Virus record (IMG/VR): IMGVR_UViG_3300020442_002375
Location: 1 to 52,100 of that record
Direction: 5' to 3' (one strand)
Source of the DNA: a virus
Length of the DNA: 52,100 nt
Both the position numbers and the translations under genes were made by a program. How positions within the stretch are numbered: the stretch's first letter is position 1; each line of letters opens with the position of its first letter. Shown piece after piece: positions 14,141-23,050 of this stretch. The notes below the pieces were generated by a model. It was not told the DNA's origin and ran no database searches. It saw only the letters and a list, made by a program, of their open reading frames with translations.

Positions 14141-15781
14141 ATGGTAATATATGATCAAGAAAAAGAAGATGGTATCAGTATTAAGTTATTAACTGCTGGT
14201 TCTATTAGTTATGCTAGTTCTGTTGTTCCAGCAGAACCTACAGATTCTATTAAGAATTTAAAAAGTTTAGCTTCTTATTCAGATAAAGATCTTTATTATG
14301 TTCAGTCTATTTTAGTTAGTAGCAACTGGAATAAAAACGATGACATCTTTGATAAGGCTGAAGTTTGGAAAGCTAAAAATACTCCAGAAGATAAACCAAC
14401 AAATTTAGAACACGACGAAAATACAATTATTGGTCATATTGTTTCTAATTGGCCAATTGATGCTGATGGAAATATTCTTCCTGAAGATACTAAACTATCA
14501 GAAGTTCCAGATAAATTTCATATCGTAACAGCTTCTGTTATTTATAGGGGTTTTAGTGATCCTAAGCTTAAAATCAGAAGTGAAGAATTAATAGATGAAA
14601 TTGAAAATGGTAGTAAATATGTTAGTATGGAATGTTTTTTCAATAATTTTGACTATGGTTTAATTGACAAAACTTCTGGTACTTATAAAATATTAAATAG
14701 AAATCATGATACAGCATATTTAACCAAATATTTGAAAGCATATGGCGGATTGGGAGAATTTGAAAATTACAAAATTGGTAGAGTTTTGAGAAATATTACT
14801 TTCAGTGGCAAGGGCTTTGTTGATAAGCCAGCTAACGAAGAGAGTATAATTTTTACAAAAAATAATATGTTGCCAGAAAAAAACGAAGAAAATCAAAAAA
14901 TAGGTGTATTTGATAATCAAACACGTTCACATTTAATGGAGACCGAAATTATGGCCGAAAACAAACCAGAGACGGAAGAAGTGTCCGAAGATTTAGAAGC
15001 TGCAAAGGCAGAACTTTCTGAGAAAGTTGAAGCCCTTGAAGCACAAATTGCAGAACATGACAAGGCTCAAGAAGAAGCAGCTAAGGCTTGCGAAGCAGAT
15101 GTTTTGGCCATGAAGGAAAAACTTGAAGCTGATCATTGTGGTCAAAGAGATGCAATGAAAGATGAGCTTGAAGCAGGCTATCATGATAAGATGAAGGCTA
15201 TGAAAGAAGAACTTGAAGCTGGCTACCACGACAAGATGAAGGCTATGAAAGAAGAACTTGAAGCTGTTCATCATGAAGAAATGAAGAAAAAAGAAGAAGA
15301 AAATGCAATGTACAAGAAAGAGCTTGCAGAAAAAGATGAGCTCTTAGCCACATACAGAAAAAATGAAGAAGAAAGAATGATGGCTGAAATGTATAAGAAG
15401 CGTATGGCCACATTAATCGAAGCAGGCTTAAGCGAAGAAGACGCTGAAGCTGCTACCAAGACATTTGAATCATTTGATGATGAAAAATTTGAGGCTATTG
15501 TAGCAACGCTCAATAAAGTTTCTACACAAGATCCAAAGCCAGAAGAAGTCGAAGCAGCTGAGGCTGAAGAAGCAACAGAAGCTCAGTCATCCGAGGTAGA
15601 AGAAACTTCAGAAGAAGCTACAGAAGAAGCCGAAGAAACTTCAGAAGCATCTGAGGTGCTTGATAGCATCGAAGTTGAAGAAGAAGTCAATCTCGGAGTT
15701 GGTGAAGAAACAGATTCCGAAGTAGAAAGTACAAGAGCGGCTCTTGTAGATTTTGTGTATAGTAGACTAGGCAAGAAGTAA
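14141..15781 (+). CDS. Prohead protease fused to scaffolding protein
   Basis: Residues 1 to about 245 resemble capsid maturation proteases: NLEHDENTIIGHIVSNW contains a likely catalytic His, KYVSMECFF follows, and FSGKGFVDKPANEES closes the domain. Residues 271-470 form an acidic, helical coiled coil with four 15-residue repeats (AMKEELEAGYHDKMK type), typical of scaffolding. The tail to 546 is rich in Glu, Ala and Ser. An in-frame ATG at 14951 with GGAG nine bases upstream could produce a free 276-residue scaffold, as in lambda C/Nu3. The protease would clip the scaffold and itself before DNA filling. A GGAG site precedes the main ATG. Confidence 0.85.
   Translation: MVIYDQEKEDGISIKLLTAGSISYASSVVPAEPTDSIKNLKSLASYSDKDLYYVQSILVSSNWNKNDDIFDKAEVWKAKNTPEDKPTNLEHDENTIIGHIVSNWPIDADGNILPEDTKLSEVPDKFHIVTASVIYRGFSDPKLKIRSEELIDEIENGSKYVSMECFFNNFDYGLIDKTSGTYKILNRNHDTAYLTKYLKAYGGLGEFENYKIGRVLRNITFSGKGFVDKPANEESIIFTKNNMLPEKNEENQKIGVFDNQTRSHLMETEIMAENKPETEEVSEDLEAAKAELSEKVEALEAQIAEHDKAQEEAAKACEADVLAMKEKLEADHCGQRDAMKDELEAGYHDKMKAMKEELEAGYHDKMKAMKEELEAVHHEEMKKKEEENAMYKKELAEKDELLATYRKNEEERMMAEMYKKRMATLIEAGLSEEDAEAATKTFESFDDEKFEAIVATLNKVSTQDPKPEEVEAAEAEEATEAQSSEVEETSEEATEEAEETSEASEVLDSIEVEEEVNLGVGEETDSEVESTRAALVDFVYSRLGKK
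14938..14953 (+). promoter_or_regulatory. Internal ribosome-binding site and ATG for a free scaffold
   Basis: GGAG (14938-14941) stands nine bases before an ATG at 14951 that is in frame with the protease-scaffold gene. The product would begin MAENKPETEEVSEDLEAAK, exactly where the coiled coil starts. Confidence 0.55.
15107..15286 (+). repeat. Four 45-bp tandem repeats in the scaffold coiled coil
   Basis: Units start at 15107, 15152, 15197 and 15242, each encoding fifteen residues of the type AMKxELEAxxHxxMK. The second and third are nearly identical; the first and last are diverged. Confidence 0.85.
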
Positions 15782-15806
15782 ACCTAATTATAAACGGAGA
15801 ATTAAA

Positions 15807-16259
15807 ATGGCTCTAAAACCAGATCGCATTGAAAGTCAAGTTGACGTTTCATTTTTCATGAATACCGCCGAAACTAGAGGTGGCATTGCTACTCTTAGCG
15901 CAGGTGGTAGTGGTGTAGCTATGGACGACAGCGCTGCTGTTGTTGCATATGCTGCTACTGCTAGTGGTAAAGTTCCTATGGGTGTTCTTTTAAACGATGT
16001 TGTTGACATTGATTTAACTAGACAGCATATTAACTATCATAAAGACGAAGTTTCTGTTGGTAGCAAGGTCGCTCTTTTAAGAGTTGGTCAAGTTACTACT
16101 AATTCTATCGACGGCACACCAAGTGCTGGAGATAAAGCTTATGTTGGTGTTAGTGGTCTTATCACTGATACCGCAGCAGCTGGTGCTTATCAAATTGGTA
16201 CCTTTTTGAGTAAAAAAGATGCCGATGATTATGCTAAAGTATCTATCAATATCGTATAA
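15807..16259 (+). CDS. Capsid decoration (head stabilisation) protein candidate, 150 aa
   Basis: This small, Gly/Ala/Val-rich beta protein begins MALKPDRIESQVDVSFFMN and contains VPMGVLLNDVVDIDLTRQH and a series of short strands. It lies between the protease-scaffold and the major capsid gene, where decoration proteins such as lambda gpD are encoded, and has a strong GGAG site suiting high expression. No transmembrane segment or signal is present. The role is inferred from position and composition. Confidence 0.7.
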   Translation: MALKPDRIESQVDVSFFMNTAETRGGIATLSAGGSGVAMDDSAAVVAYAATASGKVPMGVLLNDVVDIDLTRQHINYHKDEVSVGSKVALLRVGQVTTNSIDGTPSAGDKAYVGVSGLITDTAAAGAYQIGTFLSKKDADDYAKVSINIV

Positions 16260-16292
16260 CTTAAACCCTTGTAATCAATGGAGAAATTTAAA

Positions 16293-17303
16293 ATGTCAGA
16301 TAATACTAATAAGTTTCAGCCTTCTCCAGAGCTAACAGAGCTTCTTAAACGTTCTGGGTCAGCTAACAGAGAAGAATCTTTAAATGCCAATGCAGAGTTT
16401 GCAAAGGCTTTAGAACTTCCACTACGCCAAGGTGTTTTAAGTGGTAACATTCTTGATGGTATCTTTGAAGCTGTTCAGTTAGCTCCAGGTGCTACTCCAG
16501 AATTTCCATTAGACTTCTTGTCTCCTGGAAGTGAAAGGGACTTTGTAGCTTATACAATTCCTAATCATGGATACATTCCAGAACGTCATGTAGAAGGTGA
16601 TTATGTCATGGTTCCAACTTATGATGTTGGTGCTAGCATTGATTATCTTTTAAAGTATGCTCGTGACGCTCGCTGGGACGTCGTTGGTCGCGCCATGGAA
16701 GTGCTTGAGCATCAATTCGTCAAGAAGATGAATGACGATGGATGGCACACACTTTTAGCCGCTGGTGTTGATCGTAACATTGTTGTCTTCGACAGCGATG
16801 CTGATGCAGGTCAGTTCACTAAGAGACTTGTTTCTCTTCTAAAGACTGTCATGCGCAGAAATGGTGGAGGCAATTCTGCTTCTAACAACAGAGGTCAGTT
16901 AACAGATCTTTACGTTTCACCAGAAGCTATGGAAGATCTCAGAAACTGGAATGTTGATCAAGTTGACGAAGTTACTCGTAGAGAAATCTACACAGCTGCT
17001 GATGGCGCTGTTAACAGAGTCTTTGGTATCAACCTTCATGACCTCGATGAGCTCGGTGTTGGTCAAGAATATCAACAGTTCTACAGCAATACCCTCAACG
17101 CAAGTATGGGTGGTAGCGATGAAGAAATCGTTGTTGGCCTTGATCTTCGCAAGAGAGACAGCTTCATCATGCCAGTTAGACAAGAAGTTCAGATCTTCGA
17201 AGACGATACTTTACATCGTCAGAAGAGAGCTGGTTTCTACGGCTGGGCTGAAGTTGGCTTTGCGGTTCTTGATAATCGTAGAGTACTTCTCGGTTCTCTA
17301 TAA
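16293..17303 (+). CDS. Major capsid protein (HK97-fold candidate)
   Basis: The start at 16293 (MSDNTNKFQPSPELTELL) is chosen because GGAG lies nine bases upstream; the ATG at 16278 is itself part of that site. The 336-residue protein has an N-terminal helical arm, then EFPLDFLSPGSERDFVAYTI, a long central helix with ARWDVVGRAMEVLEHQFVKK, and a C-terminal strand region ending GWAEVGFAVLDNRRVLLGSL. Size, position after the decoration protein and codon bias (more GC-ending codons than neighbours, as in highly expressed genes) fit the major capsid protein. It is followed by a strong terminator. Confidence 0.88.
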   Translation: MSDNTNKFQPSPELTELLKRSGSANREESLNANAEFAKALELPLRQGVLSGNILDGIFEAVQLAPGATPEFPLDFLSPGSERDFVAYTIPNHGYIPERHVEGDYVMVPTYDVGASIDYLLKYARDARWDVVGRAMEVLEHQFVKKMNDDGWHTLLAAGVDRNIVVFDSDADAGQFTKRLVSLLKTVMRRNGGGNSASNNRGQLTDLYVSPEAMEDLRNWNVDQVDEVTRREIYTAADGAVNRVFGINLHDLDELGVGQEYQQFYSNTLNASMGGSDEEIVVGLDLRKRDSFIMPVRQEVQIFEDDTLHRQKRAGFYGWAEVGFAVLDNRRVLLGSL

Positions 17304-17333
17304 TAAGTTTATACTTAGTAAGACTTTTCAAAG

Positions 17334-17363
17334 AAAAGGGCTAGCGGTGTGCTGGCCCTTTTT
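17334..17363 (+). terminator. Intrinsic terminator after the major capsid gene
   Basis: AAAAGGGCTAGC (17334-17345) and GCTGGCCCTTTT (17351-17362) pair over twelve bases with one G-T wobble and a five-base loop. The T-run continues to 17363. It separates the head operon from the fibre genes. Confidence 0.88.
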
Positions 17364-17376
17364 GCTTTATATAGTG

Positions 17377-17384
17377 TATAAATA
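17377..17384 (+). promoter_or_regulatory. Possible late promoter TATAAATA
   Basis: TATAAATA, the T4-type late promoter box, lies between the terminator and the gene at 17421. Because this octamer occurs by chance several times in AT-rich DNA, the call rests on its position after a terminator and on the sigma-like gene at 6067. Confidence 0.35.
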
Positions 17385-17420
17385 AATAAGCAGAAACGCC
17401 CCAATTTATAGAGAGCAATT

Positions 17421-17825
17421 ATGAGCGCAGCCCAATATGACTTTTCGATAGAACAAGGTTCCTCTTTTAGATTGTCATTAGTATACAAAGACTCAAATGG
17501 CGTTGCAATAGATATTACGAATTGGTGCGCGAGACTAATATGGAAAACCAATTCAAATCTTACACAAACATATTCTAGTGGTAATTTAGATGTTTCTAAT
17601 TATAAATTTACCATAGATGGCCCCAATGGAAAACTTCTTTTAGAATTTCCTGCAACAACTACAAACGGGTTTGATTTTACTAGTGCTAAATATGACTTGG
17701 AACTACAATCAGATAATGATTTCTATAGTGGAGGTGGTAAATATACTATTAAATTATTGTTTGGTAATGCTACTATTGTGAAGAGATATAGTAAATCTAC
17801 TACAGTTTTGGGATGTCAATCATGA
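17421..17825 (+). CDS. BppU-like beta-sandwich structural protein, 134 aa
   Basis: The sequence FSIEQGSSFRLSLVYKDSNG, then VAIDITNWCARLIWK and later SAKYDLELQS, gives the F.I.QG...L.....DG...DLT pattern found in small virion Ig-like or BppU N-terminal domains. The same pattern opens the 23590-24801 protein (FTIDQGSDFAIQFIFQDVNG), so the two are paralogues. It probably anchors fibres or decorates the virion. It overlaps the next gene by four bases (ATGA). The start is preceded by GAGAG. Family assignment is by eye. Confidence 0.6.
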   Translation: MSAAQYDFSIEQGSSFRLSLVYKDSNGVAIDITNWCARLIWKTNSNLTQTYSSGNLDVSNYKFTIDGPNGKLLLEFPATTTNGFDFTSAKYDLELQSDNDFYSGGGKYTIKLLFGNATIVKRYSKSTTVLGCQS

Positions 17826-18040
17826 GCGATTATACAGTTGATATTACCAATGAATCACATACAATTCAAATCGAGACATCAATTGATTGCGCTACCTGCT
17901 CAAGTGTTGAAGTTACTAAAACACAACCTAGTAATATTGGAGTAGCCACAGGCTTTGCTAAAGAAGATATATTTGCTACAGATATTATTGCACTAGATAC
18001 ATTTGTATTAGCTCTTGGCATGGACGGTGGGACACCATAA
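17822..18040 (+). CDS. Hypothetical small virion-cluster protein, 72 aa
   Basis: Starting at 17822 the protein reads MSDYTVDITNESHTIQIETS, a short beta-rich piece with CATC, and an acidic end. The start is chosen for the four-base overlap (ATGA) with the preceding gene rather than the ATG nine bases upstream. Co-translation with the BppU-like protein suggests a partner in the same structure. Function is unknown. Confidence 0.55.
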   Translation: MSDYTVDITNESHTIQIETSIDCATCSSVEVTKTQPSNIGVATGFAKEDIFATDIIALDTFVLALGMDGGTP

Positions 18041-18085
18041 ATAATTAATAATACAAAAGGACTATATTTTTAAAAAGAGGTTCAA

Positions 18086-19720
18086 ATGCCCCGTATATCA
18101 CTAATTCAGATCAGAAAAGGAACTACCGCTGAATGGAATAGTGCTAATCCTGTTTTGGGTAGTGGTGAACCAGGATATGATCTTGATCTTAACCATCTTA
18201 AAGTTGGTGATGGTAGCGCTAATTGGAATAGTATTCAGCCTATAGGCTCAGCTTTACATCCAAATATTAATGCTTCTGATTCTAGTGATAATAATTTAGC
18301 TAATCATTTTGTTAGAAATTTGTTGCTAGATGAAAATGGTCACGTTACAGGTATATATGTTACCAATTCTGAACAAATAGAGCTTTCTACAGATCCTTCT
18401 CCTCAAATAGGAGCTGATTTAGACACTAATGGCAATAATATACTATTTGGAACTAATGATAAAGCTGTTTTTGGTTCTAGTACCTTAGAAATATTTAATA
18501 ATGGTACTGATAGTTTTATTTCTGAAAGTACCGGAAAATTAAATCTTAGGAGTCCTTCTGCAAATATTGAAAATGTTGATGGTAGTAAAAAGATAGCTGT
18601 ATTTGATGGTACTAGTTCTCAAACTCATGTTGAGTTAAATTATGAAGGATCTAAAAAACTAGAAACAACAGCTACAGGAGTTTATGTTTTTAATGCAATT
18701 ACTGCTGCTACAGGTATATATGACGCTATTGACCTAGGATTAAAAGATAGTGCTTCATCTCCTTCGCATCAAGAAGGCAGGCTATTTTATGATAGTGAAA
18801 ATCACGCTTTAGTTGTTTATAATGAAGAGTCTGAAGTTACACAACAATTGGGCCAAGAAGAATATTTAAGAGTTAGAAACAACACTGGTGCTACTATTAC
18901 AAATGGTACCCCTGTTATTATTACTGGTTCTCATGGCAATATTGCTCCAACTATAGCTCCTGCAAATGCTGCTAGTGATGTTAATTCCCGTGTTGTAGGC
19001 TTAGCTACACATGATATTGAAAACAATAGTTTTGGTTATGTAACTACTTATGGTATTGTTAGAGATATTGATACTTCTTCTTTCAGTGATGGAGATGAAA
19101 TATTTTTATCTACTACCCCTGGTGCGTTAACTGCAACATGTCCTGTTATACCTAATTATTGCGCACCTATTGGCTATGTTATCAGAAGTCATGCTGCTAA
19201 TGGTTCTATTTTAGTAGAATTAGGAAAACATAAATTAGGCGGAGGAGATTTAAAGTCTGAAGCAAATTTAAATTTACAGGGCATACCTTTTGTTAGTACT
19301 GTTGGATCAGATAGGTCTGGAGGATTGTTAACAGATGCTAATTTAGTTTATAATAGCGGTGCTCAAGAGCTAAATCTTGGTACTGGAGGTATTAGATTTA
19401 GTGATGGAACTACTCAAACTACATCTGCTGGTGGTGTAAATAAAGATTATGTGAGCGTTACTTCTCACTATACATTAACTACTGATAATGATGTGGTTTT
19501 TGTAAATAGTAGTGCGGCTTTGGTAAATGTGTATATTCCTACAGCTAGTGGGGTTGGTGGTAAAGAAATTATAGTTAAGAAAACTGTTGGTTCTAATAAT
19601 GTGGTAATTAATCCTGTAGTTGGCACAGAAACAATTGACGGCAATTCAAGCTTTACAATAACAAGTAATTATGAAAGTGTAACATTAATATCAGATAATA
19701 CAAATTGGTTTATAATATAA
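18086..19720 (+). CDS. Fibre protein with Mtd-N-like start, 544 aa
   Basis: Residues 4-55 (ISLIQIRKGTTAEWNSANPV, then SGEPGYDLDLNHLKVGDG and NWNSI) match the N-terminal module of phage tail-fibre and major tropism determinant proteins. The middle is repetitive beta structure with TNGTPVIITGSHGN. The last 100 residues contain VYIPTASGVGGKEIIVKK and ETIDGNSSFTITSNYESVTL, a trimeric-fibre C-terminus shared with the next gene. It is a fibre or fibre adaptor. Because it lies between capsid and neck genes, a head fibre is as likely as a tail fibre. An AGAGG site precedes the ATG. Confidence 0.75.
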   Translation: MPRISLIQIRKGTTAEWNSANPVLGSGEPGYDLDLNHLKVGDGSANWNSIQPIGSALHPNINASDSSDNNLANHFVRNLLLDENGHVTGIYVTNSEQIELSTDPSPQIGADLDTNGNNILFGTNDKAVFGSSTLEIFNNGTDSFISESTGKLNLRSPSANIENVDGSKKIAVFDGTSSQTHVELNYEGSKKLETTATGVYVFNAITAATGIYDAIDLGLKDSASSPSHQEGRLFYDSENHALVVYNEESEVTQQLGQEEYLRVRNNTGATITNGTPVIITGSHGNIAPTIAPANAASDVNSRVVGLATHDIENNSFGYVTTYGIVRDIDTSSFSDGDEIFLSTTPGALTATCPVIPNYCAPIGYVIRSHAANGSILVELGKHKLGGGDLKSEANLNLQGIPFVSTVGSDRSGGLLTDANLVYNSGAQELNLGTGGIRFSDGTTQTTSAGGVNKDYVSVTSHYTLTTDNDVVFVNSSAALVNVYIPTASGVGGKEIIVKKTVGSNNVVINPVVGTETIDGNSSFTITSNYESVTLISDNTNWFII

Positions 19721-19739
19721 TACAACGGAGAGAAACAAA

Positions 19740-21155
19740 ATGTCATACAGACCTATAGATAGAAATGCAAATGGAATAGTTTTTTTTGGTGATGCAGCTA
19801 CAGACGCTACTTTTGAATCTAATAGTGGTTTAACATATGACGCCAGTGGTTCAGCACTAAAGATACCTAATGGAGGAACCATAGGTAGTCAAGGAGATGC
19901 TGATGCTATTTCCATAGCTAGTGATGGTGTTGTAACTATTAGTCAAGATCTTTCTATCACTGGAGACTTAACAGTAAATGGCTCAACTACTACTGTTAGT
20001 ACAACCAATACAGTTGTTTCGGATACATTAATAGAATTAAATAATGGTGCTAGTACTAATGCTAATGATTGCGGTATTGTAATCGAAAGAGGTAGTACCG
20101 GAGACAATGCTATATTTGTATGGGATGAAAGTGTTGATAAATTTACCTTAGGTACTACTACTGCTACTGGAGCTAGTACTGGTAATCTAACTATTACAAC
20201 AGGAACTCTTGTTGCCAATGTTGAAGGTAACGTTACTGGTAATGTCACTGGTAACGCTGATACAGCTACTGCTCTAGCTGCTGCAAGAGATTTTACATTA
20301 ACAGGTCAGGTTACGACAGATAGTGCTACATCTTTTGATGGTAGTGGTAATGCTGCTCTTGCTGTGTCCTTAGCCGCTGCTGCTATTACCGGACAAACAG
20401 CAGAAACTAGCGTAGCTAATGATGACCTTATTCTTATTTATGACACCTCAGAAGCTGCTTTGCGCAAGATGACCAAATCAAATTTTGTGTCTGGTCTTGG
20501 TGGCGGTGGTATGTCTAACTTTGTTATTGGTGATGGAACAACAACACAAACAATTGATGATGGCGAGACAGTTACTTTTGCTGATGGTACAGGAGCTGAA
20601 TTTGTTGTTAGCGCAACCAATACTGTTACTGTAAATTCTGTAGACAGTGAAATTGATCATGATAGTTTAAGCAATTTTGTGGCTAATGAACATATAAACC
20701 ATACTAGTGTTACTTTAACAGCTGGTGATGGTCTTACTGGTGGCGGGGATATTAGTGCTAACAGAAGCTTTGCTGTTAATGTAGATGATAGTACTGTTGA
20801 AATTAATAGTGATGCTGTAAGAGTCAAAGATCTTGGTATTACAACAGCTAAATTGGCTGCTAGTTCTGTAACAGAAGCTAAAAGAAGTAGAACTACTGCT
20901 GCAGTAACAACAACAAGTACGATTTCTTCAGACGTAAATTTAGTTACTACCGGAGGATCAAATAAGACACTAACTATGCCTAGTGTTTCTGATGGACAAA
21001 TAGTTTATGTGAAGAAAGTAGATAGTGGAGCAGGTAATGTTGTCATCCAAAGGGGTGGCTCAGCTACCATTGATGGAGCTACGACAGTTTCGCTATATGC
21101 GCAATTTGAAAGTATGACCTTGGTATGCGACGGAACCAATTGGCATATTGTATAA
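19740..21155 (+). CDS. Fibre protein, 471 aa
   Basis: This Thr/Ser/Ala-rich beta-structural protein has typical fibre segments: SQDLSITGDLTVNGSTTTVS, GNVTGNVTGNADTATALAAA and DGLTGGGDISANRSFAVNVD. Its C-terminus (GQIVYVKKVDSGAGNVVIQR, then ATIDGATTVSLYAQFESMTL) is clearly related to that of the 18086-19720 protein, so the two share a tip or trimerisation domain. No peptidase or lyase motif is seen. A GGAG site precedes the start. It probably forms part of the same fibre. Confidence 0.72.
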   Translation: MSYRPIDRNANGIVFFGDAATDATFESNSGLTYDASGSALKIPNGGTIGSQGDADAISIASDGVVTISQDLSITGDLTVNGSTTTVSTTNTVVSDTLIELNNGASTNANDCGIVIERGSTGDNAIFVWDESVDKFTLGTTTATGASTGNLTITTGTLVANVEGNVTGNVTGNADTATALAAARDFTLTGQVTTDSATSFDGSGNAALAVSLAAAAITGQTAETSVANDDLILIYDTSEAALRKMTKSNFVSGLGGGGMSNFVIGDGTTTQTIDDGETVTFADGTGAEFVVSATNTVTVNSVDSEIDHDSLSNFVANEHINHTSVTLTAGDGLTGGGDISANRSFAVNVDDSTVEINSDAVRVKDLGITTAKLAASSVTEAKRSRTTAAVTTTSTISSDVNLVTTGGSNKTLTMPSVSDGQIVYVKKVDSGAGNVVIQRGGSATIDGATTVSLYAQFESMTLVCDGTNWHIV

Positions 21156-21181
21156 TTTTAACCTAAATAGTAAGGAATAAT

Positions 21182-22060
21182 GTGCAGAGTATAACGCTCC
21201 AAACAAATGATACAGCAGTCGCTGCTGATGACCAGCTAGGACAAATACAATTTGCTGCTTCTTCAGAATCTGATGGAGGAGCAGCTACTAATGTGTCCGC
21301 AAAAATAGAAGCCGTAGCAGAAGCTGCTTTTCAGTCGGCTTCTCATGCAACAGCTTTAACGTTTTCTACAGCAACTAGCGATGCTAACGCTCCTGGTGAG
21401 CGTGTTAGAATTAGTAATGATGGTAAGGTTGGACTAGGCACTACTGATCCGTCTTACACATTACATGTTAATGGAAATATAGGTTTGACAAATCAAGGAT
21501 TTTATGCTTCTCCTACTGGTGTTATGATAGGAGTAAATGGCTGGACATATAATGATGGACAAACAACTTTATCTCATGGTAGGTTTGGTGAAGATGGAGA
21601 TGCACAAAATAGTTCTTATGTACTAAGGTGTACAACTAGTAATGCTAATTTTACTACAGCACAAAATAATGGCGCTGATGTTGTATTGGCTTCTAATAGA
21701 ACTATGATGTTCAGTGCCAATATTGTTGGAAGAAGAACTGATCAGGTTAACGCTACAAATTCAGATAATGCTGCTTATACTCTGAAAGGATTATTGCATA
21801 ATGATGGTTATGGTGCTGCTTTAGTTGGTAGTGTTGCTAAAACTGTTATTGCTGAGACAGATAGTAATTGGGATGTACAAGCAACTGTTACTGGTGAAGG
21901 TGCTGGAGGAACAGATAACTTAAATATTCAAGTTAAAGGAGCTAACAGTAAAACTGTTAATTGGGTAGTCAAGTTAGAACTATTAGAGGTCGGAGGAGAT
22001 GTTAGTGGATATACAGAAACTAATATCTTAGGAAAGATAGATACAGAAGAAGTACCATAG
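21182..22060 (+). CDS. Fibre protein, GTG start, 292 aa
   Basis: The frame opens with GTG at 21182, preceded by AAGGA five bases away; the overlapping ATG at 21180 leads to an immediate stop. It contains NDGKVGLGTTDPSYTLHVNG, a motif typical of phage fibre C-terminal regions just before a tip or chaperone domain, followed by a globular beta domain with MMFSANIVGRRTDQVNATN and VVKLELLEVG. No obvious intramolecular-chaperone cleavage motif is present. It is the third consecutive fibre gene and may carry the receptor-binding tip. Confidence 0.65.
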   Translation: MQSITLQTNDTAVAADDQLGQIQFAASSESDGGAATNVSAKIEAVAEAAFQSASHATALTFSTATSDANAPGERVRISNDGKVGLGTTDPSYTLHVNGNIGLTNQGFYASPTGVMIGVNGWTYNDGQTTLSHGRFGEDGDAQNSSYVLRCTTSNANFTTAQNNGADVVLASNRTMMFSANIVGRRTDQVNATNSDNAAYTLKGLLHNDGYGAALVGSVAKTVIAETDSNWDVQATVTGEGAGGTDNLNIQVKGANSKTVNWVVKLELLEVGGDVSGYTETNILGKIDTEEVP

Positions 22061-22067
22061 TAGTACA

Positions 22068-22994
22068 ATGAAAAACAAAGTAGCAATTTTGCTTTGGCTT
22101 TATCATACAGATATGGCCCAGGAATTTTATGATATATTATATAAATTTAAAGATATATCAGATATACATTTAGGTCTTTGCATAGAAAATGATAATAGAC
22201 AAGCGTTAGAAGTTTTTAGGGATTTACCTACAAGTGTATTGTACCATCACAATATTGGTGGTGATATTTTACCCTTTTTAAAGCAATTACAAAATATAGA
22301 CAATCCTATATTTGTTAAGCTACATTCTAAAAAAAGCGGATGGGGCATCAATAATCAAGGCAACTGGAGACTTATGCTTTTAGATAGTTTACTAGATACT
22401 CCTAAAGAGCTATTGAAAAATATTAACAGAATGCAAGAAAAAAACATAGGATACTTAGGACCTCCTAGTTTTATGTGCTATGATTTTGAACTCAAAAATA
22501 AAGACAAGATTAGAGAACTAGAATATAAATTAAATATACCCAAAGTAACCAAAAGAGTATTTTGTGGTGGGAATATGTTTATAGGTCAGACTTTGTTATA
22601 TAAAAATATATTAGATCATCATTACCATACTTTATATGATCTTTTATCTAAAGAGACAGGAAAAGTATCTGATCTTAAAAGTGGCACATATTGTCACGCT
22701 ATGGAAAGAATACTGGGTTATATATCCAATAATAAAACTTATTCATCTGGTAGTTGTTTTATAGACACTATCAAAATTAAAATATTATCTAAAAATACAG
22801 ATCACAAATATTTACACTTTAGAACTTTGCCCAATAACGACATTTATTGTGTTGAACAACCAAATATATATGGAAAGATCATAGAACAAAATAAGGACGA
22901 TTTTATAGTAGAGTGGCATCATAAATTGTCAGAAAAGCAGAAATATCAAAAAATATCAAAAAATAGTTATATTAATACTAAGCATATACGTTAG
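22068..22994 (+). CDS. RgpF-like (rhamnan synthesis protein F family) glycosyltransferase-related protein
   Basis: The 308-residue protein has the RgpF pattern: VAILLWLYHTD at the start, NIGGDILPF at residues 62-70, VKLHSKKSGW with the diagnostic LHxKKS at 85-90, NWRLMLLDSLL at 99-109, IGYLGPP, and FCGGNMF at 165-171. RgpF proteins act in the synthesis of rhamnose-containing cell-wall polysaccharides. There is no membrane segment, so it would act in the cytoplasm on nucleotide sugars. It lies among fibre genes and its codon use is AT-rich like them. Together with gmd, fcl and glmS in the same genome it suggests glycan transfer. Acceptor and donor are unknown. Confidence 0.72.
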   Translation: MKNKVAILLWLYHTDMAQEFYDILYKFKDISDIHLGLCIENDNRQALEVFRDLPTSVLYHHNIGGDILPFLKQLQNIDNPIFVKLHSKKSGWGINNQGNWRLMLLDSLLDTPKELLKNINRMQEKNIGYLGPPSFMCYDFELKNKDKIRELEYKLNIPKVTKRVFCGGNMFIGQTLLYKNILDHHYHTLYDLLSKETGKVSDLKSGTYCHAMERILGYISNNKTYSSGSCFIDTIKIKILSKNTDHKYLHFRTLPNNDIYCVEQPNIYGKIIEQNKDDFIVEWHHKLSEKQKYQKISKNSYINTKHIR

Positions 22995-23050
22995 GTGTAT
23001 AGAACATTATATTTATCCACCAGCTATATCTAAAGAAAATAGGTCAAATT

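Noticed and set aside
14993-15774. Three - strand open frames over the scaffold region
   Set aside because: They are antisense shadows of the GAA-rich coiled-coil coding sequence, with low-complexity Ser/Phe products.
16951-17385. + strand open frame over the end of the capsid gene
   Set aside because: It is out of frame with the major capsid protein, runs through the terminator hairpin, and gives a sequence without sensible structure.
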